DNA of 64,000 nt from NCBI RefSeq assembly GCF_017809215.1, contig NZ_CP065424.1, forward strand, positions 424,001-488,000, given 5' to 3'. Below the pieces are notes generated by a model, which saw only the letters and a list, made by a program, of their open reading frames with translations, was not told the DNA's origin and searched no databases. The position numbers and the translations under genes are program-made. This document shows, piece after piece, positions 24,664 through 34,526 of the stretch; the first letter of the stretch is position 1; every line of letters starts with the position of its first letter. Source of the DNA: Heyndrickxia oleronia. Its GTDB lineage: Bacteria > Bacillota > Bacilli > Bacillales > Bacillaceae_C.

Positions 24664-25929
24664 TCATGCGGTTTTTGTCGTTGATTGTTGTATCTTTTTC
24701 TCTCTTAGCTTTTTAATATCAATACGAATAATTAAGGAGATAATAAATGCGATAATGAATAATCCTGAGAAAAAAGTTAAGCTATTTGCGTAGGTTCCAG
24801 TAATATCCTTAATCCAGGCAGCAAATAATGGTCCGGCTAATCCAGCTGCTGCCCAAGCGGTTAAAATATATCCGTGAATAGCACCTAATTGTTTGGTTCC
24901 AAATAAATCACCTATGAAGGCAGGAATGGTAGCAAAACCACCACCGTAGCATGTGTAAATAATCGCTAGCATGATTTGAAACATAATGGAAATAGTCGTA
25001 TGTGGGAGAACAGCGAATAAAATAATTTGTAAAACAAAGAAGGTTGTGTACGTATTCGCACGTCCGAAATAATCTGAGATGGATGCCCAGCCTAAGCGAC
25101 CAAAGCCATTGAATAAACCAAGGATTCCAACAAGTGCAGCTGCTTCCGTTGTTGTTAGCCCGATACTTTCCTGAGCTAGCGGCTTAGCTGCAGAAAGAAT
25201 GGCAATTCCACAAGTTGTGTTAATAAATAGCATGAACCATAAATAATAAAAACGTGCCGTTTTTATCGATTCATTTGCAGTTAATTGAGATAGATCGGTA
25301 GTCACCCGAGCTTTTTTTCGCCTATTTTGCTCCGAAAATCCTTTAGGCTTCCAATCCTCTGCAGGCTTTTCAAGATAAAGTGAAGATAATGTCATAATGA
25401 TAAAATAGCCAATACCTAGGATGAAGAACGCATTAGCGGTTCCCAATCCTTTAATAAGTGCATCCATGATCGGACTACTAATCGCAGCGGCAAAGCCAAA
25501 TCCCATAATAGCAAGGCCAGTTGCAAGGCCACGGCGGTCAGGGAACCACTTTACTAAGGTGGATACAGGAGTGATGTAGCCAACACCTAAACCAATTCCC
25601 CCTAATACTCCATAAAAAAGATAAAGTAATGGCAAGGATCCGGCATGAACAGCAAAACCAGAACCGAAAACACCAATTCCAAAGAAGATGGATGCAAGTA
25701 ATCCCGCTTTCCGTGGCCCATGTTTTTCTACAAAATGACCTAAAAATGCAGCAGAGAGACCTAAGAAGAGGATGGCAACACTAAAGGTCATTTGTACCTG
25801 ACTGGCAGACCAGCCAAATTCTTGAATTAATGGATTGGTAAAATTGCTCCAGGCATATACAGAGCCGATGCAAATATGAATCCCAACTCCAGACAAGGCA
25901 ATCAACCATCTGTTTTTTGTCTTCTTCAC
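24664..25929 (-). CDS. OFA-family (oxalate/formate antiporter-like) MFS transporter
   Basis: 421 residues, 12 membrane segments. Typical OFA features are the N-terminal RWLIALSGVGIHICIGSVYA, the HFVEKHGPRKAG loop, GGIGLGVGYITPVSTLVKWF and PDRRGLATGLAIMGFGFAAA. GTG start at 25929 after GGGAGGAA. It is the first gene of a minus-strand operon with the molybdoenzyme and FdhD, which suggests anion exchange of formate or oxalate, but OFA proteins also carry other carboxylates. Confidence 0.88.
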   Translation of the reverse strand: MKKTKNRWLIALSGVGIHICIGSVYAWSNFTNPLIQEFGWSASQVQMTFSVAILFLGLSAAFLGHFVEKHGPRKAGLLASIFFGIGVFGSGFAVHAGSLPLLYLFYGVLGGIGLGVGYITPVSTLVKWFPDRRGLATGLAIMGFGFAAAISSPIMDALIKGLGTANAFFILGIGYFIIMTLSSLYLEKPAEDWKPKGFSEQNRRKKARVTTDLSQLTANESIKTARFYYLWFMLFINTTCGIAILSAAKPLAQESIGLTTTEAAALVGILGLFNGFGRLGWASISDYFGRANTYTTFFVLQIILFAVLPHTTISIMFQIMLAIIYTCYGGGFATIPAFIGDLFGTKQLGAIHGYILTAWAAAGLAGPLFAAWIKDITGTYANSLTFFSGLFIIAFIISLIIRIDIKKLREKKIQQSTTKTA

Positions 25930-26163
25930 AAAATTCCTCCCTTGTTTTTATATAGAATGGCCATGTTCTATTTGTATGTTATTAGTACATGTATCTATGA
26001 AGGAATGTTGAACAATGACTTCATTCATTTTTCAATGTTCAATAGACTAGTAAAGAAGAAAAGAATCTTCGAATGATTTAAATATTATATAAATCTATTG
26101 TAACAAGATAGCGCTTACAAACAACTCTTTTTTATTAGTATTTTGTTAGAGAAAAAAAGTGTA

Positions 26164-26650
26164 GCGGTTTTTTTGTAGTGTGTAGCTCTTTTCCCAGAGA
26201 ATAGAAAGGTGAAGCGGTCTTATTAGTAAAAATTTTTCATAAATAGCAAAAATATAAGGGAAAAGAGCATAAATAAATTTTCTTCGTAATGATTGTAGCT
26301 TTTGTAAAAGCCCAACTGCCGGCTTTTACCCGTAAAAAAGGGTGAAGCGGTTTTTTTGTAGTGTGTAGCTCTTTTCCCAGAGAACAGAAAGGTGCGGTGG
26401 TCTTAATAGTAAAAACTATTCATATATAGCAACAATATTTGGGAAAAGAGCATAAATAAATTTTCTTCGTAATGATTGTAGCTTTTGTAAAAGCCCAACT
26501 GCCGGCTTTTACCCGTAAAAAAGGGTGAAGCGGTTTTTTTGTAGTTTGTAGCTCTTTTCCCAGAGAACAGAGAGGTGAAGTGGTCTTATTAGTAAAAACT
26601 TTTCATATATAGCAACAATATTTGGGAAAAGAGCATAAATCAAGCCACTA
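26164..26650. repeat. 183-bp tandem repeat built from the dispersed repeat, 2.6 copies
   Basis: GCGGTTTTTTTGTAG begins at 26164, 26347 and 26530, exactly 183 bp apart. Each unit contains GCTCTTTTCCC, its inverted partner GGGAAAAGAGC, and (in the two full units) the tail hairpin TGTAAAAGCCC / CCGGCTTTTAC in inverted order, so it is a tandemly amplified copy of the window's dispersed repeat. Confidence 0.85.
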
Positions 26651-26670
26651 GTGAGAGGATACTAATGGCT

Positions 26671-27135
26671 CTACTTTTCATAGGACCAGAGAATGGTCCA
26701 TTTATCTTTATTTTCTGCTACGTATACATTTTGATGGATGGTGAAATTTCCGAAAGTGCTTTTAAATGTTTGCGTAATAGGAACTTGATAAACATTTTTT
26801 AGTTTAGGACTCTCTTTGGAAAATCTCCAGCTTTTCAGATGCTTTGCTTTTCCTACTGTATAGCTAAATGTTTTTACACCAAAGTCCTGCATGAAAACGT
26901 GGGCTCTCTTTTGGATGTAATCATCTTGACTGAATTTTTTCTTCATCAATGGATGGAAGAGAATCCATGAACCACCGAAGTTTCCTGATTTTTCATATTG
27001 ATAAAAGTCATCTACTAAACTAGTCGCACGGTCCTTTGCTGATTGAGAAAAGATGACATATAATAGTAGGCAAAACAATATAAAGATGCTAATGAAGACA
27101 ATCATTTTTAAAAGAGGTTTTCTTTTTCTTCTCAT
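26671..27135 (-). CDS. membrane-anchored NTF2-like extracytoplasmic protein
   Basis: Start placed at 27135 (ATG after TAGGTGAT), giving 154 residues that begin MRRKRKPLLKMIVFISIFIL, one N-terminal membrane anchor. The outer domain (about 35-154; DRATSLVDDFYQYEKSGNFG, SWILFHPLMKKKFSQDDY, NVYVAENKDKWTILW) has the pattern of an NTF2-like fold such as that preceding some penicillin-binding proteins. Function unknown. It is divergent from the DUF1002 gene. Confidence 0.75.
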   Translation of the reverse strand: MRRKRKPLLKMIVFISIFILFCLLLYVIFSQSAKDRATSLVDDFYQYEKSGNFGGSWILFHPLMKKKFSQDDYIQKRAHVFMQDFGVKTFSYTVGKAKHLKSWRFSKESPKLKNVYQVPITQTFKSTFGNFTIHQNVYVAENKDKWTILWSYEK

Positions 27136-27311
27136 ATATTTATCACCTATTAATAAGTTATGCAGGCAAATAAAAAATATGATGATTTGTCCATTAGTAA
27201 AAAAATGAAACAAAAAAGAATAGAAATCCGTCTTATATAATAGTGTGTCTTATAAGGTTATAGATAACAAACCTTATAGGAGGATCACTCTGAAAATAAA
27301 AGGAGTAGAAA

Positions 27312-28235
27312 ATGATGATCAAACGAATAAGTAAAATAATCCTAGTTGCTATTTTTCTGTTTGGGATTGGATTGAATAGTGTTGTTAAGGCATCTACAAA
27401 TGATAATAGTGATAGCATAAATGAAAAGTTTGGTGCACCTATTGTTGTATACGGTGAAAAATTATCAGCAGACCAAAAACAAAAGGTAAAAGAGCTATTA
27501 GGCGTAAATGATAGTAGTCAGGTAAATGAGGTTACAGTGACGGTTGATGATCTTGTTAAATATATTAACGGGGATCCCCACTCAAACTTGTATTCTTCAG
27601 CAAAAATTACTAGAAAAGAAAAGGGTGAGGGGCTAGCTATTTCCATCGTTACACCTGATAATATTACAGAGGTAACGGAAGAAATGTATGCGAATGCGTT
27701 ATTAACTGCAGGAGTAGAGGATGCAAATGTTGAGGTTGCTTCTCCTGTCAAGGTAAGCGGCCATTCTGCTCTTGTAGGAATTTATAAAGCCTATGATAAA
27801 GGTGGAGGAGATCTTAACAAGGATCGTATGGAAGTCGCTAATGATGAGCTAGACTTGGCTACAAATTTAGCAAAAAAAGAAGGAATGGATCAAGAAAAGG
27901 TTACCCAGCTTTTAACGGAAATTAAACAGGCAATAGCAGATCAAAACCCTGCGACGAAAGAAGATATTGAAAAAATAATTGATGAAAAGCTAAAATCATT
28001 AAAAATTGAGCTAAGTCCAAAGGATCGTGAGCTTCTCGTAAAATTATTTGATAGAATGAGAGATCTTAACATCAATTTTGATAATATGAAAAGTCAGCTA
28101 GGGGATATTGCCAACAATATTAAGGAAAAATTAAAGGATGTAGCTAGTGATAAAGGATTTTGGCAAGGAGTTGCAGACTTTTTCAAAAAGATATTTCAAG
28201 CAATAGCTGATTTCTTTAGTAATTTATTTGGATAA
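27312..28235 (+). CDS. secreted DUF1002 (YpuA-like) protein
   Basis: 307 residues with a signal peptide (MMIKRISKIILVAIFLFGIG up to VVKA). The DUF1002 domain covers about 30-210: GAPIVVYGEKLSADQKQKVK, SSQVNEVTVTVDDLVKYING, ITRKEKGEGLAISIVTPDNI. The C-terminal part (210-307) is helical and ends in a hydrophobic-aromatic segment, FFKKIFQAIADFFSNLFG. Relatives in Bacillus (YpuA) are exported proteins of unknown role. AAGGAG lies 6 nt before the tandem ATGs. Confidence 0.85.
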   Translation: MMIKRISKIILVAIFLFGIGLNSVVKASTNDNSDSINEKFGAPIVVYGEKLSADQKQKVKELLGVNDSSQVNEVTVTVDDLVKYINGDPHSNLYSSAKITRKEKGEGLAISIVTPDNITEVTEEMYANALLTAGVEDANVEVASPVKVSGHSALVGIYKAYDKGGGDLNKDRMEVANDELDLATNLAKKEGMDQEKVTQLLTEIKQAIADQNPATKEDIEKIIDEKLKSLKIELSPKDRELLVKLFDRMRDLNINFDNMKSQLGDIANNIKEKLKDVASDKGFWQGVADFFKKIFQAIADFFSNLFG

Positions 28236-28259
28236 AGCAATAGAGAGTTTTTGAAAGAG

Positions 28260-28304
28260 ACAGGTCATTCTGCATAATTTCTATGCAGGTGAGCCTGTTT
28301 TTTG
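28260..28304 (+). terminator. terminator of the DUF1002 gene
   Basis: ACAGGTCA..CTGCAT pairs with TATGCAG..TGAGCCTGT, followed by TTTTTTG. Confidence 0.75.
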
Positions 28305-28435
28305 TTTTATAGGCCTATTGTACTTCTTTAATATATATTGAATATGACTAGTTTACTAGAAAGGGAACGTGAGATAACCATAATTAATTAAATATTTCAT
28401 CTTTATGCAATTTTCAACAAAATTTGAATAAATTA

Positions 28436-28465
28436 TTGACAGATAATTTAAAATTGAGGTATATT
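28436..28465 (+). promoter_or_regulatory. SigA-type promoter of the opp operon
   Basis: TTGACA at 28436-28441 and TATATT at 28460-28465 are separated by 18 bp, giving a leader of about 225 nt before oppA. Confidence 0.6.
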
Positions 28466-28477
28466 TTGAAATATCAT

Positions 28478-28540
28478 AGGATAAAAAATAATCAAAATTT
28501 TTTATCCTTTTATGTAGTTTGCATGTTTGAAGCGCTTACA
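28478..28540 (+). promoter_or_regulatory. opp leader: AT-rich hairpin and cre site
   Basis: A hairpin (AGGATAAAAAAT / ATTTTTTATCCTTTT) is followed by TTTGAAGCGCTTACA at 28526-28540, which matches the cre consensus at 14 of 15 positions. Downstream of the promoter, CcpA bound there would act as a roadblock. Confidence 0.55.
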
Positions 28541-28696
28541 ATAAATGGCTATTTATGATATATTTCGTCTTCCGTAAAGTTTTTTGAGAAAAATTTTTCG
28601 ACCATCGGAATACAGACGAAAGAATTCTAATAGTTTTATATTGGGCATGTAGACTCATAACTTTAGAAATACCTAAAAAAATAGGGGGGAAAGAGC

Positions 28697-30379
28697 TTGA
28701 AGAAAAAGTCATATTTCTCATTTTTTGCGGTTTTCCTAGCAGCTATGCTTTTACTAGCAGGTTGTTTCGGTGGGGAAGAAGCATCGAAATCAGGTGATGG
28801 TGATAGCGGCAAGAAAAAGGAAGAAAACGCAGGACCAAAAGTACTTCATTTGAATAATACAGAAGAACCTGGTGCGCTTCATCCTGGTAAAGCACAAGGA
28901 ACTCATGACTCATGGATTTTAGAGGGAACATTTGAAGGATTAACAAAGAAAACACCTGAAGGAAAAATTGTAGACGGAATGGCAAAAGAAGGTTGGGAAA
29001 TAAGTGAAGATGGTAAGACCTACACATTCCATCTTAAAGATGATATTAAATGGTCAAATGGAGACCCAGTAACAGCGGGTGACTTCGAATATGCATGGAA
29101 GTTTGCTTTAAATCCTAATACAGCAGCTGATTATGCCTACCAACTTTACTATCTTGAAGGTGGAGAGGAATACAACAGTGCTGACATCAAGAAATTATCA
29201 GCAGATGAGTTAAAAGCGTTAGAGGACAAAGTAGGAGTAAAAGCACTTGATGATAAAACATTAGAAGTAAAATTGAAAGAAGCAACACCGTATTTCATTG
29301 ATTTAACATCTTTCTATACGTACTATCCTGTAAATAAAAAGGTACAAGAAGCAACACCTAAATGGTATACAGAAGCAGATACATTTGTATCTAACGGACC
29401 ATTCAAGTTAACTGAGTGGAAGCATAAGGAAAGCTTAAAGCTAGAGAAGAATGAAAATTACTATGATAAAGATAAGATCAAGCTTGATGAAGTAGACTTT
29501 GCTGTTATCGATAATGAATCAACAGCATATCAAATGTATCAAAACGGCGAGTTAGACATGGTTTATCCATTACCACAAGATGTTTTACCTACTCTTGATG
29601 GGAAGAAAGAATATCATAATGGACCAGATCTATCTACTTACTACTACAACTTAAATACAAAAGTTAAACCATTAAACAACGTAAAAGTAAGAAAAGCAAT
29701 TTCTATGGCTATCGATCGTAAATCTATTGTTGAAAATGTTGCTCAAGGCGGACAACAACCTGCTTATTCTGTTGTACCACCAGGAATTCCAGAAGGAGAT
29801 AATGGTGATTACCAAGAAAATGGCGGAGATTTATTTAAAGAGGATCTAAAGGGTGCAAAAGCGCTTTTAGAAGAAGGACTTAAAGAAGAAGGTATGGATA
29901 AAATGCCTAAATTCTCCATCCTTTATAATACAAACGAAGGACATAAAAAGATTGCTGAAGCCGTTCAAGCAATGTTAAAGGAAAACTTAGGTATTGAAGT
30001 ACAACTAGAGAATGTTGAATTCCAAGTTAAACTTGATCGTGAAAAAGCTGGAGAATATCAAATGTCACGTGCAGGTTGGGTTGGAGACTATGTAGACCCT
30101 ATGACATTTATGGATCTTTGGGTAACTGATGGTGCATATAATGATGCTGACTGGAGCAATAAAGAATATGATCAACTGATCAAAACTGCTAAAACATCTA
30201 TGGATACAGAAACTCGTATGAAAGCAATGCATGATGCAGAAAAAATCCTAATGGATGAAATGCCAATTGTTCCAATCTATTTCTATACAAAACCTTATGT
30301 CTTAAAAGAAAATGTTAAAGGTTTCTTTACACCTATTAACAGATACCCTCAATACATCTATGCAGATATTGAGAAGTAA
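28697..30379 (+). CDS. oppA: oligopeptide-binding lipoprotein OppA
   Basis: 560-residue solute-binding protein of the peptide/nickel (SBP_5) family. Lipobox LLLAGC puts the lipidated cysteine at Cys23. The family fingerprint W.ISEDGKTYTFHLKDDIKWS, ATPYFIDLTSF and VRKAISMAIDRKSIVENVAQ is present. It captures peptides outside the membrane for the OppBC channel. TTG start, preceded by AGGGGGGAAAGAG. It is first in the order A-B-C-D-F, and a leaky terminator after it probably makes oppA the most abundant transcript. Confidence 0.94.
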   Translation: MKKKSYFSFFAVFLAAMLLLAGCFGGEEASKSGDGDSGKKKEENAGPKVLHLNNTEEPGALHPGKAQGTHDSWILEGTFEGLTKKTPEGKIVDGMAKEGWEISEDGKTYTFHLKDDIKWSNGDPVTAGDFEYAWKFALNPNTAADYAYQLYYLEGGEEYNSADIKKLSADELKALEDKVGVKALDDKTLEVKLKEATPYFIDLTSFYTYYPVNKKVQEATPKWYTEADTFVSNGPFKLTEWKHKESLKLEKNENYYDKDKIKLDEVDFAVIDNESTAYQMYQNGELDMVYPLPQDVLPTLDGKKEYHNGPDLSTYYYNLNTKVKPLNNVKVRKAISMAIDRKSIVENVAQGGQQPAYSVVPPGIPEGDNGDYQENGGDLFKEDLKGAKALLEEGLKEEGMDKMPKFSILYNTNEGHKKIAEAVQAMLKENLGIEVQLENVEFQVKLDREKAGEYQMSRAGWVGDYVDPMTFMDLWVTDGAYNDADWSNKEYDQLIKTAKTSMDTETRMKAMHDAEKILMDEMPIVPIYFYTKPYVLKENVKGFFTPINRYPQYIYADIEK

Positions 30380-30386
30380 AACTATG

Positions 30387-30429
30387 AAAGCAGTTGGTAT
30401 GTCAACAAGACATACCCCTGCTTTTTCTT
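30387..30429 (+). terminator. leaky terminator/stabiliser between oppA and oppB
   Basis: AAAGCAG..GGTATGTC pairs with GACATACC..CTGCTTT around AACAA, followed by TTCTT. Typical of binding-protein-first transporter operons. Confidence 0.7.
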
Positions 30430-30447
30430 AAGAGAGGGTGAATATGC

Positions 30448-31377
30448 ATGCTAAAATATTCTATAAAAAGATTAGTAATGGCACTCATTACAATCTGGGC
30501 AGTTATTACCATTACCTTTTTCATTATGCATAGTATTCCTGGAAATCCATTTGCGAAGGAAGGGGTAATGCCAAAAGCCGTTTTTGATAATCTTCAAGCC
30601 TATTATAATTTGGACAAGCCTTTAGTTGTTCAATACTTCTTATATTTAAAAGGGCTATTACAATTTGATTTTGGACCTTCATTAAAGTCACAATCCATTA
30701 CTGTTAACGATTATATTCGAACAGGATTTCCAATTTCCTTACATTTAGGATTGCAGGCAATGGTCATCGCCATTCCTTTTGGGATCATTTTCGGAGTTAT
30801 TGCTGCTTTATTTAAAAACCGTTGGCCTGATTATCTTTCTATGATTTTAGCGATTTTAGGAATCTCTATCCCAAACTTTATTCTAGCAACAATTTTAATT
30901 AACTACTTCGCTGTTGAATGGAAATTGTTCCCTGTTGCTCAATGGAAATCATGGGCACATACCATTCTACCTTCAATATCTTTAGCTTTAATGCCGATGG
31001 CTTATGTTGCAAGACTGATGCGTTCAAGTATGCTGGAGGTGCTCGGGCAAGATTATATATTAACCGCAAAGGCAAAAGGCGTAGGAAAAAGCATGGTTAT
31101 TATTAAACATGCCATCCGAAATGCGATTCTGCCTGTTACTACTGTGTTAGGAATATTAATTGCCAATGTTGTTACAGGTAGCTTTATTGTTGAGAATATC
31201 TTTGGTATCCCAGGGATGGGTGAAATGTTCGTAAAAGGTATTTTCAATCGGGACTATCCTGTGATACTGGGCTCTACAGTATTTTATAGTGCGATTCTTA
31301 TCTTGCTGATATTCATTGTTGACATTGCTTACACATGGATCGATCCAAGAATTAAAGTTTCGGGGGAGAGCAAATAA
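30448..31377 (+). CDS. oppB: oligopeptide ABC permease OppB
   Basis: 309 residues, six membrane segments. N-terminal MLKYSIKRLVMALITIWAVI and the inner-membrane EAA motif (QDYILTAKAKGVGKSMVIIK) that contacts the ATPases identify the DppB/OppB family. Its stop overlaps the ATG of oppC by one base. GAGAGGGTG precedes the start. Confidence 0.93.
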   Translation: MLKYSIKRLVMALITIWAVITITFFIMHSIPGNPFAKEGVMPKAVFDNLQAYYNLDKPLVVQYFLYLKGLLQFDFGPSLKSQSITVNDYIRTGFPISLHLGLQAMVIAIPFGIIFGVIAALFKNRWPDYLSMILAILGISIPNFILATILINYFAVEWKLFPVAQWKSWAHTILPSISLALMPMAYVARLMRSSMLEVLGQDYILTAKAKGVGKSMVIIKHAIRNAILPVTTVLGILIANVVTGSFIVENIFGIPGMGEMFVKGIFNRDYPVILGSTVFYSAILILLIFIVDIAYTWIDPRIKVSGESK

Positions 31378-32306
31378 TGGCAAATGACTTAAAATTTACT
31401 GAAGAGATGTTTTTACCAGCAGAAGATAATTTTAAAGAGGCCGAAAAAATTTCCCGACCGACTACTTCTTATTGGTCAGGCGTATGGAGAAGATTAAAAG
31501 CAAATAAATTAGCTTTAATTGGCCTGATTATTATTGCTCTGTTAATAATTATGGCAATTATCGGTCCACATTTGAATGGATATAAATATGATGAAATGCA
31601 TCTAGATCAAAAGAATTTAAAACCAAGTGCTGAGCATTGGTTTGGGACAGATACATTGGGACGAGATTTATTTACTCGTGCATGGTCAGGAGCAAGAATA
31701 TCATTGTTTATTGGTCTCGCAGCAGCTGTGATTGACTTTATTATAGGTGTTATCTATGGAGGAATCTCAGCATTAAGAGGTGGGAAAACAGATAATATTA
31801 TGATGAGAATTGCTGAAGTATTGTATGCGATTCCATATCTGTTAATGGTTATTTTAATCATGGTTGTATTCCCGGAAGAAGGACGTGGAATGTTTTCCAT
31901 AATTGTCGCCATGACCATTACCGGCTGGATACAAATGGCTAGGCTAGTTCGTGGACAAGTATTACAATTGAAAGAATTTGAATATGTTCATGCCTCTCAA
32001 TTAGCAGGAGGTAAAACGTCTTGGATATTAAGAAAGCATATGATCCCCAATACAATGGGACCCATTCTCGTTAATATTACATTAACAGTTCCGACAGCAA
32101 TTTTCGGTGAGGCAACACTTAGTTTCTTAGGGTTAGGTATTCCAGCACCACAAGCTAGCTGGGGAACATTGGCAAGTGATGCACTTCAAAGCATTCTGAT
32201 AGGAAACTTCTATCAACTCTTAATTCCAGCAATCTTAATTTCGTTAACCATGTTTGCTTTTAATGTCTTTGGAGATGGGCTAAGAGATGCACTTGATCCG
32301 AGATAA
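31377..32306 (+). CDS. oppC: oligopeptide ABC permease OppC
   Basis: 309 residues. It has the OppC N-terminal domain (YWSGVWRRLKANKLALIGLI), GTDTLGRDLFTRAWSGARIS typical of DppC/OppC, and the EAA loop QLKEFEYVHASQLAGGKTSW. It partners OppB in the membrane channel. Confidence 0.93.
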   Translation: MANDLKFTEEMFLPAEDNFKEAEKISRPTTSYWSGVWRRLKANKLALIGLIIIALLIIMAIIGPHLNGYKYDEMHLDQKNLKPSAEHWFGTDTLGRDLFTRAWSGARISLFIGLAAAVIDFIIGVIYGGISALRGGKTDNIMMRIAEVLYAIPYLLMVILIMVVFPEEGRGMFSIIVAMTITGWIQMARLVRGQVLQLKEFEYVHASQLAGGKTSWILRKHMIPNTMGPILVNITLTVPTAIFGEATLSFLGLGIPAPQASWGTLASDALQSILIGNFYQLLIPAILISLTMFAFNVFGDGLRDALDPR

Positions 32307-32341
32307 AAAGGTCAAATATGAAGGTAAAGGAGGATATCACC

Positions 32342-33343
32342 ATGGGTAATTTACTAGAAGTTAAAGACTTACATGTTTCCTTTGGGACCTATGCAGGTGA
32401 AGTCCAAGCGGTTCGTGGCGTTAGTTTTGAAGTGAAACATGGGGAAGCAGTTGGTATTGTTGGAGAATCAGGATGTGGAAAAAGTGTAACGGCAAAATCG
32501 ATTATGAAGCTATTGTCTACACCACCTGCTAATTATAAAAGTGGATCGATTATATTCAATGGATCAGATATGATTCCAAAGAGTGAAAAGGAAATGCAAA
32601 AAATACGTGGAAATGAAATCAGTATGATTTTTCAGGATCCGATGACTTCTTTGAATCCAACAAGTAAAATTGGTAATCAAATTATGGAGGCAGTCCTGCA
32701 GCATAATAAGATTCCTAGAAAAGAAGCGAGAGAAGTTGCCAGGAAAATGCTTGAACTAGTTGGTATACCACAACCTGAAAAAAGATTAGACCAGTATCCA
32801 CATGAATTTTCCGGTGGTATGAGACAACGGGCAATGATTGCTATGGCACTTGCCTGTCGCCCGAAATTATTAATTGCTGATGAACCGACAACAGCTTTGG
32901 ATGTAACTATTCAAGCACAAATTTTAGAGTTAATGAAGGATCTACAACAAAAAACGGAAACTTCTATTATATTAATCACTCATGATTTGGGTGTCGTTGC
33001 GGAAATGTGTGACCGTGTAATCGTTATGTATGCTGGAAAAGTGGTAGAAACGGGAACGGTTGAAGAAATCTTTGAAAAGCCACAGCATCCGTATACAAAA
33101 GGACTGTTAAAGTCAGTCCCTAGACTGGATATGGATAAAAAAGAACCACTTGCTCCAATTATTGGGACACCACCAGATCTGTTAGATCCACCGAAGGGTT
33201 GTTCATTTTATGCAAGATGTGAAATGGCAATGAGGATTTGTAAAGATTATTCACCTGAGCTAGAAGAGGTTGATAAAGGACAAACAGCTGCCTGTTGGCT
33301 TCATCATCCAATGGCGACGATGAAAAAGGCAAGCGGGAAATAG
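32342..33343 (+). CDS. oppD: oligopeptide ABC ATPase OppD
   Basis: 333 residues. Walker A GESGCGKS, Q-loop IFQDP, signature FSGGMRQR, Walker B LLIADEPTTALD and the switch histidine ITHD are all present. The C-terminal oligopeptide-transporter extension has the Cys cluster GCSFYARCEMAMRIC that holds an Fe-S cluster in homologues. Start at 32342 (MGNLLEVKDL) because AAAGGAGGAT is 6-7 nt upstream; the frame is open from 32318. Confidence 0.93.
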   Translation: MGNLLEVKDLHVSFGTYAGEVQAVRGVSFEVKHGEAVGIVGESGCGKSVTAKSIMKLLSTPPANYKSGSIIFNGSDMIPKSEKEMQKIRGNEISMIFQDPMTSLNPTSKIGNQIMEAVLQHNKIPRKEAREVARKMLELVGIPQPEKRLDQYPHEFSGGMRQRAMIAMALACRPKLLIADEPTTALDVTIQAQILELMKDLQQKTETSIILITHDLGVVAEMCDRVIVMYAGKVVETGTVEEIFEKPQHPYTKGLLKSVPRLDMDKKEPLAPIIGTPPDLLDPPKGCSFYARCEMAMRICKDYSPELEEVDKGQTAACWLHHPMATMKKASGK

Positions 33344-33355
33344 GGAGGAGAAAAG

Positions 33356-34357
33356 ATGAATTCGAAAACAATGGAAGCCAATCAAACAAACGAGACGAGC
33401 ACTCTTACTCCTCTTATCGAAATCAAAAACTTAAAAAAGTATTTCAATATTGGTGGTCAACCATTGAAGGCAGTGGATGATTTAAATTTAGACATTTATC
33501 CAGGAGAAACAGTTGGGCTTGTAGGTGAAAGTGGTTGTGGAAAATCAACAGCGGGTCGCACGATCATTCGTTTATATGAGGCAACTGAAGGGGAAGTTCT
33601 TTATAATGGAAAAAATATTTACGATAATAATAGCAATGAAATGGCGAAAATTCGCAAAGATATTCAACTGATTTTCCAAGATCCATATGCTTCCTTAAAT
33701 CCACGAATGACTGTAGAAGAAATTATTGGTGAACCACTAACCATTCATGGAGAATTAACTGGAAAAAGGAAACGTGAGCGTATCCTTGAATTATTAAAAC
33801 TAGTCGGCTTGAACCCTGAACATATCAATCGTTTTCCACATGAATTCAGTGGAGGGCAACGTCAACGGATTGGAATTGCTCGTGCACTTGCATTAAATCC
33901 TAAATTTATCGTATGTGATGAACCAATTTCAGCTCTGGATGTTTCAATCCAAGCCCAAGTTGTAAACCTGTTAAAAGATTTACAGAAAAGCATGGGTCTT
34001 ACCTACTTATTTATAGCCCATGACCTTTCAATGGTAAAATATATTTCTGATCGTATCCTTGTTATGTATTTAGGAAATATGATGGAGCTTTGTGAGAGTG
34101 AAGAACTCTATGAGGAGCCACTTCACCCATACACTCAGGCATTATTATCGGCTGTACCAATTCCAAATCCGAAGTTGAAACGGGAACGGATCGTGTTACA
34201 AGGAGATGTTCCAAGTCCAATCAATCCACCAAGCGGTTGTGTATTTCGAACTCGCTGCCGCCACGCAATGGACATCTGTGCACAGAAGAAACCAGACTGG
34301 AAAGAAGCAAAGCCAGGACATTTTGTAAGTTGTCATCTTTATAATGATAGTAAATAG
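33356..34357 (+). CDS. oppF: oligopeptide ABC ATPase OppF
   Basis: 333 residues. Walker A GESGCGKS, Q-loop IFQDPYASLNPRMTV, signature FSGGQRQR, Walker B IVCDEPISALD, switch IAHD, and the C-terminal GCVFRTRCRHAMDIC cluster motif. It forms the ATPase heterodimer with OppD. GGGAGGAG precedes the start, 12 bp after oppD. Confidence 0.93.
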   Translation: MNSKTMEANQTNETSTLTPLIEIKNLKKYFNIGGQPLKAVDDLNLDIYPGETVGLVGESGCGKSTAGRTIIRLYEATEGEVLYNGKNIYDNNSNEMAKIRKDIQLIFQDPYASLNPRMTVEEIIGEPLTIHGELTGKRKRERILELLKLVGLNPEHINRFPHEFSGGQRQRIGIARALALNPKFIVCDEPISALDVSIQAQVVNLLKDLQKSMGLTYLFIAHDLSMVKYISDRILVMYLGNMMELCESEELYEEPLHPYTQALLSAVPIPNPKLKRERIVLQGDVPSPINPPSGCVFRTRCRHAMDICAQKKPDWKEAKPGHFVSCHLYNDSK

Positions 34358-34371
34358 GTTATTGAATGAAT

Positions 34372-34416
34372 AAAAAGCTGAGAGAATGTTTGAAATTAGA
34401 TTCTCTCAGCTTTTTT
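34372..34416 (+). terminator. terminator of the opp operon
   Basis: AAAAAGCTGAGAGAAT pairs with ATTCTCTCAGCTTTTTT around a 10-nt loop. Confidence 0.9.
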
Positions 34417-34526
34417 AGGTTGTGTATCATTTGAGCAGGTTATAGAATAAGGGGATTTTTTATAAAGGACAAAAGCACTAAAGAAAGTCAAAAAATGCTC
34501 TTTAGGATTTAATTGACCCATGATCC

